Source of the DNA: DATJSJ01 sp035504175
GTDB taxonomy: Bacteria; Pseudomonadota; Alphaproteobacteria; Acetobacterales; Acetobacteraceae
Direction: 5' to 3'
Assembly: GCA_035504175.1 (NCBI GenBank)
Contig: DATJSJ010000272.1
Span: 1 to 32,869 of the forward strand
Length of the DNA: 32,869 nucleotides
Part shown: positions 15,399 to 22,212 of the stretch, piece by piece
Layout of the letters: every line of letters begins with the position of its first letter
Numbering within the stretch: the first letter of the stretch is position 1
Program-made: the position numbers and the translations under genes
The notes under the pieces: model-generated
Database searches by the model: none
Seen by the model: only the letters and a program-made list of their open reading frames with translations
What the model was told of the DNA's origin: nothing

Positions 15399-17011
15399 TC
15401 GCGTTCGCCGACCTGCTGGAGCGACTGGTCTTCACGCCCGGGCGCAATGCCAAGATCGCGCTGCTGCGGCGGTACTTTGCGACCCAGCCGGATCCCGACC
15501 GCGGCTTTGGCCTGGCCGCGCTGACCGGCGAGCTCGCCTTCGAGGCGGCCAAGCCGGGGCTGATCCGCGAGCTGGCGGCCAGCCGTACCGATCCGACGCT
15601 GTTCGCCTGGTCGTACGACTATGTCGGGGATCTGGCCGAGACGGTGGCGCTGATCTGGCCCGAGGCGCCGAGCGGCGAGGCGCCACCGGCGCTCTCCGAG
15701 GTGGTGCGCACGCTCGCGACCGCGCCGAAGGCGGCGCTGCCCGGGATCGTCGCCGGCTGGCTCGATGCGTCGGACGCATCGGTGCGGCTGGCGCTGCTCA
15801 AGCTGATCACGGGCGGGCTGCGGGTCGGCGCCTCGGGGAGGCTCGCCAAGATCGCGCTGGCTGAACTTGGCGCGGGGCATGGCGTCGGAGTGACCGAGGC
15901 GGACGAGATCGAGGAGGTGTGGCACGGGCTGGCGCCGCCGTACCGGCCGTTGTTCGACTGGCTGGAGGGGCGCGCGGCGAAGCCCGATCCGGCGGATGCG
16001 CCGGTGTTTCGCCCGCCGATGCTGGCGCATCCGCTGGAGCCGCCGGACCTCGCATCGCTCGACGCGGCGGCGTTCCGGGCGGAGTGGAAATGGGACGGCA
16101 TTCGCGTCCAGCTCGTCGCAACGCCCGGCGGGCGGCGGCTCTATTCGCGCGGCGCCGACGATATCTCCGACGCCTTCCCGGAGATCATCGAGGCGATGGC
16201 GTTCCGCGGCGTGCTCGATGGCGAGCTGCTGGTGGTGCGCGACGGTGTCGTGGCGCCGTTCTCCGACCTGCAGCAACGGCTCAACCGCAAGCAGCCTGGT
16301 GCCAGGATGCTGCGCGATTTCCCGGTGCAGGTGCGGCTCTACGACATGCTGTTCGAGGGCGAGGAGGATGTGCGCCCGCTTGCCTTCGACGAGCGGCGCT
16401 TTCGGCTGGAGGCTTGGTTCGCGCGCGTCGGGCCGCCGCGCATGGACCTTTCGGCGCTGGTTGCGTTCGACAGCATCGAGCAGCTCTCGGCGATCCGCGA
16501 CGGCACGCGGGCGGCGTCGATGGAGGGGCTGATGCTGAAGCGCGGCGACAGCCCGTATGTGCCGGGGCGGCCACGCGGGCTGTGGTGGAAGTGGAAGCGC
16601 GATCCGCTGACGATCGACGCGGTGATGATGTATGCACAGCGCGGGCACGGCAAGCGCAGTTCTTATTACTCCGACTACACGTTCGGGCTGTGGACGGTTT
16701 CGGGCGAGCTGGTGCCGGTCGGCAAGGCCTATTTCGGCTTCACCGATGCGGAGCTGCTGTTTCTCGACCGCTGGATTCGCAATCACACGGTGAACCGGTT
16801 CGGCCCGGTGCGGGAGGTGGAGCGCGGCCTGGTGCTGGAGATTGCGTTCGACGCGGCGCAGCTCTCCAACCGGCACAAATCCGGTGTGGCCCTGCGCTTT
16901 CCGCGCGTGGCGCGCATTCGCACTGACAAGCCGGCGGCGGAGGCGGATCGGCTGGAGACGCTGCTGGCGCTGGTGGAGAACAGGCCGGAGCGGCAGGCGG
17001 CTGCGGGCTGA
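15395..17011 (+). CDS. ATP-dependent DNA ligase (ligase-associated repair group)
   Basis: 538 residues. The nucleotidyltransferase domain has motif I AEWKWDGIRVQL with the AMP-accepting Lys232, motif III YSRGADDISDAFPEI, motif IIIa VRLYDMLF, motif IV SMEGLMLKR and motif V WWKWKRDPLTIDAV; an OB-fold follows to the C terminus. An N-terminal helical DNA-binding domain (FADLLERLVFTPGRNAKIAL onward) precedes it. The layout matches the bacterial ligases co-encoded with the exonuclease above, not the LigD multidomain proteins. Start ATG 15395 overlaps the exonuclease stop (ATGA), so the two are coupled. The helicase and PdeM genes that often complete this set do not follow; the next gene is convergent and unrelated. 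Confidence 0.95.
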   Translation: MIAFADLLERLVFTPGRNAKIALLRRYFATQPDPDRGFGLAALTGELAFEAAKPGLIRELAASRTDPTLFAWSYDYVGDLAETVALIWPEAPSGEAPPALSEVVRTLATAPKAALPGIVAGWLDASDASVRLALLKLITGGLRVGASGRLAKIALAELGAGHGVGVTEADEIEEVWHGLAPPYRPLFDWLEGRAAKPDPADAPVFRPPMLAHPLEPPDLASLDAAAFRAEWKWDGIRVQLVATPGGRRLYSRGADDISDAFPEIIEAMAFRGVLDGELLVVRDGVVAPFSDLQQRLNRKQPGARMLRDFPVQVRLYDMLFEGEEDVRPLAFDERRFRLEAWFARVGPPRMDLSALVAFDSIEQLSAIRDGTRAASMEGLMLKRGDSPYVPGRPRGLWWKWKRDPLTIDAVMMYAQRGHGKRSSYYSDYTFGLWTVSGELVPVGKAYFGFTDAELLFLDRWIRNHTVNRFGPVREVERGLVLEIAFDAAQLSNRHKSGVALRFPRVARIRTDKPAAEADRLETLLALVENRPERQAAAG

Positions 17012-17153
17012 TCGCAACGTTGCGGGATTACCGCTCGCGCGATCGTCGGGCGGGGCGTAAAGGCGACAGCAGAGGCACTGTCGTTGCGGCCGCTCGGTGG
17101 CCGCCGCGGGCCCAAGCTTGTTCCGGTCGGGAGGTTGGGTCCGCTGGCGGACG
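17012..17153. other. Convergent gap with short palindromes
   Basis: 142 bases between convergent genes. Directly after the ligase stop is a perfect palindrome CGCAACGTTGCG (17013-17024). Later GCGGCC pairs with GGCCGC (17086-17104). Either may help end transcription, but neither is followed by a T-run. Confidence 0.35.
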
Positions 17154-18386
17154 TCAGCATCCGAGGTGATTCAATGCATCCATGTCGACCTTGGCAGGAG
17201 CAGGGCCGACCCGCGAATGCGCCGGGAACGCATCCGATCCGTACAGCCCGGCCCCATGCCCCGCATAAGACTCGCACCGTGCACCGTCGGCGGTCGAGAT
17301 CGTCCAATCGCCTGTGGCGTTCCGCGAGAAATCGAGCTGGCACCGCTGGTCCGGATCCGGCGCGTTGATGTTCTCCCGATATTCCCATCCCCCGGGAGCG
17401 ACCGAGGCGACACCGGCCACCGACATGCTGTTCCCTGCTCCGGTGAGTTCCTCGAATCCGAAAGCAAGTTTGCCATCCTGGTCAACCCGGACCAGCAGCA
17501 TGTCGTAGCTGTGGCTGTAGCCCGTTTTGCAATACTGCCCGCCATCGTGATCGTCGGGGCCGCTGGTCCTGGCAACCCGGTGCGCCGCCTCGGCGGCGGC
17601 GGTCGACGGGAAATAGGCGAGCCGGCCGCAGCCATCCTTCGCGTCCTTGCCGAAATTGGGACCGGCAAAAGCGTTGAGCTGGACCATCTTGTCGCCGAAG
17701 CTGTTCATATGGCGCACGAGCAGGAAGGCGATCCCGCGTCCGCTGCAAAGCTTGTCGCCGTTCAGGAGAGGCGGATCGGCCGGCGGAGTGACCCTGTAGA
17801 TGCTGGCGACGCCGCGGCCGCCCTCGTCGGCGTACGGCACCGTTCCGTCCGGGCTCAGCGGCAATGACTGGCCGTTCTCGAAGGTGATCGTGTCGGGCTT
17901 GAACGTGACGATACCGGTGAAGGCCGCAGCGGCTGTGCCTGCGGGATCCCAATACTCCGGGATAGGAGGCAACTCCGACGGGCGCGGCGCCGCGACCGCG
18001 GCGTGCGGCGGGTTCGGCGCCAGCGCGGCCATTGCCCAGCGCGGGACGTAGAATTCCGCCCCGGTCCCCGGCACGACATTGCGCATCAGCACCGTGCCGC
18101 CGCTGCGCGCGAGGAGTGTCCACCGGCTGGCGGGCGTAATCCGGGCGCACCTTCCGTCGCTCATCACGTAAGCGACCCAGTTGGGATCGTATCGCCGCGG
18201 ATCGTTGGAGGTCAGGGCCTGTGTCGCCCGAGGGTTGACGCATCCAATCGTATTGCCGCGAGCGCGATAAAGCGTCTGCGCGAAGGCGCCATGGCCCGCG
18301 GTAACGCAGGCGAGGGCGACCGGCGCGACGATCCACAGCAGGAATCCTGGGATGGATCGGCGGCGGCGCGAGGCAGCGTCGGTCAT
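17154..18386 (-). CDS. Secreted cysteine-rich protein of unknown function
   Basis: 410 residues. The N terminus RRRRSIPGFLLWIVAPVALA then AFAQ reads as a Sec signal peptide with cleavage near residue 36, so the protein should be periplasmic or exported. The mature part has eight cysteines (for example IGCVNPRATQ, DGRCARITP, GDKLCSGRG, DGCGRLAY, GQYCKTGYS, DQRCQLDF, ARCESY and the C-terminal HLGC), an even number that fits disulfides. The first 90 mature residues, with DPNWVAYVMSDGRCARITPA and WTLLARSGGTVLMRNV, look like an SH3-type beta domain. I recognise no enzyme motif. The start ATG 18386 has GGGAGG seven bases upstream, but that site is inside a perfect hairpin (18392-18411). It follows the protease-like gene on the same strand. 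Confidence 0.75.
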   Translation of the reverse strand: MTDAASRRRRSIPGFLLWIVAPVALACVTAGHGAFAQTLYRARGNTIGCVNPRATQALTSNDPRRYDPNWVAYVMSDGRCARITPASRWTLLARSGGTVLMRNVVPGTGAEFYVPRWAMAALAPNPPHAAVAAPRPSELPPIPEYWDPAGTAAAAFTGIVTFKPDTITFENGQSLPLSPDGTVPYADEGGRGVASIYRVTPPADPPLLNGDKLCSGRGIAFLLVRHMNSFGDKMVQLNAFAGPNFGKDAKDGCGRLAYFPSTAAAEAAHRVARTSGPDDHDGGQYCKTGYSHSYDMLLVRVDQDGKLAFGFEELTGAGNSMSVAGVASVAPGGWEYRENINAPDPDQRCQLDFSRNATGDWTISTADGARCESYAGHGAGLYGSDAFPAHSRVGPAPAKVDMDALNHLGC

Positions 18387-18391
18387 GGCAG

Positions 18392-18411
18392 GGCCTCCCT
18401 TATGGGAGGCC
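18392..18411 (-). promoter_or_regulatory. Hairpin sequestering the Shine-Dalgarno of the secreted protein gene
   Basis: A perfect 8-bp stem with a 4-base loop: GGCCTCCC (18392-18399), TTAT, GGGAGGCC (18404-18411). Read on the minus strand, the arm nearest the start codon carries GGGAGG, which is the ribosome site for ATG 18386 and begins about seven bases before it. In mRNA the site would be fully paired. No T-run follows, so it is unlikely to be a simple terminator for the upstream gene. Confidence 0.6.
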
Positions 18412-18477
18412 AATCTGCCGAAATCGAACTGGCAACGCAACGGAATCCTGGCGGCCAGGCAGGCGGCGCAGGTTGGT

Positions 18478-19113
18478 CTAGGCGCCTTGCTTGAACTGCT
18501 TGATCTTAATCACGCGACAGACGCGGAAGTCCTTGTTGGCGGCTGCCACGCTGTTGAAGACCTGGCCCCAGCTGTAGATGTTGTTGCCGCGTCGGTACAT
18601 GTAGTGGCACAAGCCGTCATACATCTGCATCGTGCCCTTGGTGACGCCGATGATGCCGTCCGCGACACCGCCGGACCCGCCGTTGACCACTTCGAGGTCG
18701 CATTCGGCCTGCCATATGTCGGTCAGATAGTCGGCCACCGCCTGGGGCGGCATGGCGATCGAGAAATTCGCGTCGCCGGTGAGCTGGGCATCGCTCTTGC
18801 CGTTGATGCCGTTGATGCGCTCGATATACGTGTCGATGGTGAATTTCCCGAAATCGCATTTGCCGACGACGCCGAAGGTCCGGGTGAACGCCTCGATCTC
18901 CTGCAGCAGTTTGGTGTTGCCGGCGGCTTTCAGCCCGACCAGGTACGTCTTGATATCGGCCAGCACGCGGGTGGGGATGGCGGCGTTGATCACCAGCCCG
19001 CGTATTCCGGGATTCTGCGCGTACACGGCGTAGAAGCTGCTGGTGAAGCCGCAGATGCCCCAGCCTTGGTTGAGGACCCCCAATGAGTCCATTTCTGCCT
19101 GCGATCCGGACAT
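18478..19113 (-). CDS. Hypothetical protein with a papain-like Cys/His/Asn arrangement
   Basis: 211 residues, no signal peptide. The N-terminal segment LNQGWGICGFTSSFYAVYAQ places Gln16 five residues before Cys21, followed by G-F-T-S-S-F-Y-A. This resembles the oxyanion-hole Gln and nucleophile Cys of papain-like peptidases (QG.CGSCWAF). Near the C terminus GLCHYMYRRGNNIYSWGQVF supplies His170, Asn177/178 and SWG, echoing the His and N-S-W-G of that fold. The order Q-C...H...N is right, but the His to Asn distance is short for a classical papain, so activity is a hypothesis. Start ATG 19113 has GAAGG eight bases upstream, and an in-frame TGA lies shortly before it. The 91 bases to the secreted protein gene downstream suggest one transcription unit. 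Confidence 0.7.
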   Translation of the reverse strand: MSGSQAEMDSLGVLNQGWGICGFTSSFYAVYAQNPGIRGLVINAAIPTRVLADIKTYLVGLKAAGNTKLLQEIEAFTRTFGVVGKCDFGKFTIDTYIERINGINGKSDAQLTGDANFSIAMPPQAVADYLTDIWQAECDLEVVNGGSGGVADGIIGVTKGTMQMYDGLCHYMYRRGNNIYSWGQVFNSVAAANKDFRVCRVIKIKQFKQGA

Positions 19114-19356
19114 GAACCGTGCCTTCGCTGTTGTGAACGACCTGCACTGAGAGTGCGGCGTCGCTGTTCAGGACCGCTGTGAGTCGAGCCATACCGGGTG
19201 CAACTTGCCGGATCGGGCGCGATCCAGGCCGCAGCCCCGTGCCGCTTCATGAGCGGTTGATGAGATCGTCAGACGCGGTCGGGCGCTCGCCGCCAGCGCC
19301 GCGTCGTTGCGGGATGACCGCGACCCGCCCTCGCCCGGACCGCGGCGTGGCTCAGA

Positions 19357-19803
19357 TCACGAAATCGCCTGCAGCGCGTCGCACAGCACGGCCGGATCGA
19401 CGCCGCCGAGCGCCCGATGCAGCGCCGCCTGCGCCTGCCGCCAGGCGGGCATCGCCGCGGTCAGCACCGCCCGCCCGGCGGGGGTCAGCGCGAGCAGCCG
19501 CCCGCGCCGGTCCGCTGCATCGATCTGCACCTCGACCAGCCGGCGCCGCTGCAACGGTTTGACATTGGCCGTCAGAGTGGTGCGATCCATCGCCAGCAGA
19601 TCGGCAACTTCGCCCATCCGCGGCGGCTCGGGCCGGTTCAGCGACATCAATAGCGAAAACTGGCCGCTGGTCAGTCCGACCGGACGCAGCGCTTCGTCAT
19701 AGCGCCGCGCAAGCGCCCGCGCCGCGCGCTGCACATGCAGACATAGGCAGGAGTCGCGGACCTCGAGCGTGACGGCAAACGGTAATGCGTCGCGCTTTGA
19801 CAC
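19357..19803 (-). CDS. MarR-family transcriptional regulator
   Basis: 148 residues. CLHVQRAARALARRYDEALR, then VGLTSGQFSLLMSLNRPEPP, the winged-helix reader GEVADLLAMDRTTLTANVKP and the wing VEVQIDAADRRGRLLALTPAG are the standard MarR layout. It lies head to head with the VOC gene at 19877, separated by 73 bases that contain a 12-bp palindrome. The start is GTG 19803. The predicted transcription start from TTGACA/ACTATT would fall essentially on this GTG, giving a leaderless message. MarR proteins of this type usually repress themselves and the divergent operon and release DNA on binding a small phenolic or electrophilic ligand; the ligand here is unknown. Confidence 0.93.
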   Translation of the reverse strand: MSKRDALPFAVTLEVRDSCLCLHVQRAARALARRYDEALRPVGLTSGQFSLLMSLNRPEPPRMGEVADLLAMDRTTLTANVKPLQRRRLVEVQIDAADRRGRLLALTPAGRAVLTAAMPAWRQAQAALHRALGGVDPAVLCDALQAIS

Positions 19804-19808
19804 CCGCG

Positions 19809-19837
19809 AATAGTGTTGATATCAACGTAAATGTCAA
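19809..19837 (-). promoter_or_regulatory. marR promoter with palindromic operator in the spacer
   Basis: On the minus strand TTGACA (19832-19837) is 17 bases from ACTATT (19809-19814). The perfect palindrome GTTGATATCAAC (19815-19826) fills most of that spacer. MarR-family operators are commonly such A/T-rich palindromes, so self-repression by steric block is likely, and the divergent VOC operon could be controlled from the same site. Confidence 0.65.
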
Positions 19838-19876
19838 GGCCGGCAGCGCCGGCGCACGCCAAAGGGAGCAAGCGGC

Positions 19877-20650
19877 ATGTCGAGCTTTTCCGGCCGGTTC
19901 GTCTGGTATGAGCTGATGACCACTGATCCGGCGGCCGCCGAGGCCTTCTACCGCCGGGTGATCGGCTGGGGCGCACGGGACGCCGGCAATCCCACCATGG
20001 CCTACACGCTGTTCACGGTCGGCGAGACCCATGTCGCCGGGCTGATGGCGCAGCCGGAACCGATGCGGCAGATGGGCGCGCCGCCGCTCTGGGTCGGCTA
20101 CGTCGGCGTCGAGGACGTCGACGCCGCGGCGGTGAAGGCGACGGGGCTCGGCGCGCGGCAGTTCGTGCCGCCGACCGACATCCCGGAGGTCGGGCGCTTC
20201 GCCGTCGTGGCCGATCCGCAGGGCGCGCGCATCGTGCTGTTCACGCCGTCGCGTCCGGCACCGACTCCGCCGGCGGCCCCAGGCACGCCCGGCCACGGCG
20301 CCTGGCACGAACTGCACGCCGCGGACGGCCCGTCGGCCTTCGCGTTCTATGCCGCGATGTTCGGCTGGGAGAAGCTCCAGACGATGGATATGGGCCCGAT
20401 GGGCACGTACCAGATCTTCGGGCTGGACGGCCAGTCGTTCGGCGGCATGTTCACCAAGCCACCGGCCGAGCCGGTGCCGTACTGGCTGTATTACTTCATG
20501 GTCCCGGACATCGACGCGGCGGTGGCCGAGGTCGGCGAGGCGGGCGGGGCGGTGCTGAACGGGCCGATGCAGGTGCCGGGCGGCGACTGGATCATCCAGG
20601 GTCGCGACCCGCAGGGCGGGATGTTCGCCCTGGTCGGCAAGCGCGCATAG
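19877..20650 (+). CDS. Two-domain VOC (glyoxalase/dioxygenase-fold) protein
   Basis: 257 residues made of two VOC units. The first starts FVWYELMTTDPAAAEAFYRR and ends GRFAVVADPQGARIVLFTP (about 1-118). The second starts WHELHAADGPSAFAFYAAMF and ends DWIIQGRDPQGGMFALVGKR. A Pro/Ala-rich linker joins them. Proteins of this layout are often annotated as glyoxalase or hydroxylase, but the substrate is not known; tandem two-domain members exist with and without metal. GGGAG lies eight bases before ATG 19877. First gene of an operon with a BNR propeller protein and a MoaD/ThiS-like protein, facing marR. Confidence 0.9.
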   Translation: MSSFSGRFVWYELMTTDPAAAEAFYRRVIGWGARDAGNPTMAYTLFTVGETHVAGLMAQPEPMRQMGAPPLWVGYVGVEDVDAAAVKATGLGARQFVPPTDIPEVGRFAVVADPQGARIVLFTPSRPAPTPPAAPGTPGHGAWHELHAADGPSAFAFYAAMFGWEKLQTMDMGPMGTYQIFGLDGQSFGGMFTKPPAEPVPYWLYYFMVPDIDAAVAEVGEAGGAVLNGPMQVPGGDWIIQGRDPQGGMFALVGKRA

Positions 20651-20666
20651 CGCCTGGGAGGACGGC

Positions 20667-21749
20667 ATGGCCGAACGTCTCCTGCTCCTGATCGGCACCC
20701 GCAAGGGCGCTTTCATCGCCGAGAGCGGCCCGGACCGACAGGACTGGGCCCTGCGCGGCCCGTTCTGCGCCGCCTGGCCGATCCAGCACATGATCGCCGA
20801 TCCGGCGACCGGTGCGATCCACGCCGCCGGCGGCAATGCCTGGTTCGGCCCGGCGGTGTGGTCGTCGCCGGATCTCGGCGAGACCTGGACGCATTCCAGC
20901 GCCGGACTCGCCACCGCACCCGGGACGGAGCCGATCAAGACGGTGTGGAGCCTCGCCGCGGCCCACGACACGCTCTATGCCGGCGTCGAGCCGGCCGGGC
21001 TGTTCCGCAGTGCGGACGGTGGCCAGAATTGGCAGGAGGTCGGCGGATTGCAGGCGCATCCGTCCCGGCCGCACTGGCAGCCGGGCGGGGGCGGGTTGAT
21101 CCTGCACTCGCTTGTGCCGCATCCCGATGATCCAGCGCAGCTCTGGGTCGGGATCTCCACCGCCGGTGTGTTCCACTCCGCCGATGGCGGGGCGAATTGG
21201 GAGGCGCGCAATCGCGGCACGCGGGCCGATTTCATGCCCGAGGGCCAGCGCTATCCCGAGCACGGACAGTGCGTGCACTGCGTGGTGATGGCGCCGGGCA
21301 TGCCGGAGCGGCTGTACCAGCAGAACCACTGCGGCATGTACCGCAGCGATGATGGCGGCCGGCAGTGGCAGAGCATCGAGGCCGGGCTGCCCTCGGATTT
21401 CGGCTTCCCGGCGGCGGCGCATCCGCGCGATCCGGGGACGCTGTATCTGCTGCCGCTGAACGGTGCGACCGAGGGGCGCTATGTGCCGGAGGGACGGGCG
21501 GCCGTCTGGCGCACGCGCGATTCCGGCGCGAGCTGGCAGGATCTGCGGCACGGCCTGCCGCAGGAGAACGCGTTCTTCTGCGTGCTGCGCCAGGCGATGG
21601 CGACCGATGCGCTGGAGCCGGCGGGGGTCTATTTCGGTACCAGCGGCGGCGCGCTCTACGCCAGCGCCGATGAGGGCGAGAGCTGGCGATGCGTGGCACA
21701 ACACCTGCCGCCGATCTCGTCGGTCGAGACGATGGTGGTGTCGCACTGA
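20667..21749 (+). CDS. BNR/Asp-box beta-propeller protein (sialidase-like fold)
   Basis: 360 residues, no signal peptide. Six Asp-box type repeats (S.D.G..W) can be read: SSPDLGETWT, RSADGGQNWQ, HSADGGANWE, RSDDGGRQWQ, RTRDSGASWQ and ASADEGESWR, spaced as in a six-bladed propeller. It opens with LLLLIGTRKGAFIAES, a pattern seen in 'exo-alpha-sialidase' or 'glycosyl hydrolase' annotations, but the catalytic Arg triad and Tyr/Glu of true sialidases are not evident and the protein is predicted cytoplasmic. I therefore do not assign sialidase activity. GGGAGGA lies four bases before ATG 20667, which starts 16 bases after the VOC stop. The 3' end overlaps the candidate start of the next gene. Confidence 0.85.
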   Translation: MAERLLLLIGTRKGAFIAESGPDRQDWALRGPFCAAWPIQHMIADPATGAIHAAGGNAWFGPAVWSSPDLGETWTHSSAGLATAPGTEPIKTVWSLAAAHDTLYAGVEPAGLFRSADGGQNWQEVGGLQAHPSRPHWQPGGGGLILHSLVPHPDDPAQLWVGISTAGVFHSADGGANWEARNRGTRADFMPEGQRYPEHGQCVHCVVMAPGMPERLYQQNHCGMYRSDDGGRQWQSIEAGLPSDFGFPAAAHPRDPGTLYLLPLNGATEGRYVPEGRAAVWRTRDSGASWQDLRHGLPQENAFFCVLRQAMATDALEPAGVYFGTSGGALYASADEGESWRCVAQHLPPISSVETMVVSH

Positions 21750-22033
21750 GCGCCGAGCTGGCCGCGCCGGCGGTCACGGTCGTGCTGCCGGCGGCGCTGG
21801 TTGCGCTGTTCCCCGGCTGTCCGCGGGAAATCGTGCTACGCGCTGCGAGCGTGCGCGACGCGATGGCGGCGCTTGACGCAAGCTGGCCGGGCCTGCGCGA
21901 CCGGATCTGCGATTCCCGCCCGGCGATCCGCCGGCACATCAAGATTTTCGTCGACGGCGAGCGCGCCTGCCTCGACTCGGCCCTCACTGCCGGCGTGGAG
22001 CTTCTGGTGGTCGCCGCGGTCAGCGGCGGTTGA
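21689..22033 (+). CDS. MoaD/ThiS-family small ubiquitin-like protein (start uncertain)
   Basis: The conserved part reads VTVVLPAALVALFPGCPREI, then VRDAMAALDASWPGLRDRI, RPAIRRHIKIFVDGE and ELLVVAAVSGG. This beta-grasp pattern with a C-terminal Gly-Gly is that of MoaD/ThiS sulfur carriers, whose terminal glycine is adenylated and thiocarboxylated. The only in-frame ATG (21689) would overlap the BNR gene by 61 bases and add about 28 poorly conserved-looking residues. Non-ATG starts nearer the BNR stop, such as CTG 21746 or GTG 21782, are possible. No MoaE, ThiG or E1-like activating gene is adjacent. MoaD-like genes next to VOC/BNR genes suggest an unassigned sulfur-transfer or protein-modifying role; this is inference. 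Confidence 0.78.
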   Translation: MRGTTPAADLVGRDDGGVALSAELAAPAVTVVLPAALVALFPGCPREIVLRAASVRDAMAALDASWPGLRDRICDSRPAIRRHIKIFVDGERACLDSALTAGVELLVVAAVSGG

Positions 22034-22212
22034 CCTGACCCCCGGGGAAATCCCGCTGAACAGGGTTGGCGGGTGCCGGACGGGGCATCGGGCGGTGCCT
22101 ATGGACGTCGTTCACGACGACCCGACTTTCTGGCGATTGGGGCGTTGACCGGCGCGGCGCGTCCGCGGCGCTGGTGGGTGGGGAAGAACGGGTGGATCAA
22201 GGGGGCGGAGCG

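Noticed and set aside
15320..17017. 565-codon minus-strand open frame opposite the DNA ligase
   Set aside because: Antisense of a ligase with all catalytic motifs; the translated product is Arg/Gln/His-rich without a fold.
19060..19192. Possible frameshifted N-terminal extension of the papain-like protein (MARLTAVLNSDAALS...)
   Set aside because: It lies in another frame and an in-frame TGA precedes ATG 19113, which has its own ribosome site. No positive evidence for a shift.
20667..21749. Sialidase (exo-alpha-sialidase) activity for the BNR protein
   Set aside because: Asp boxes show only the propeller fold; no signal peptide and no clear sialidase catalytic residues.
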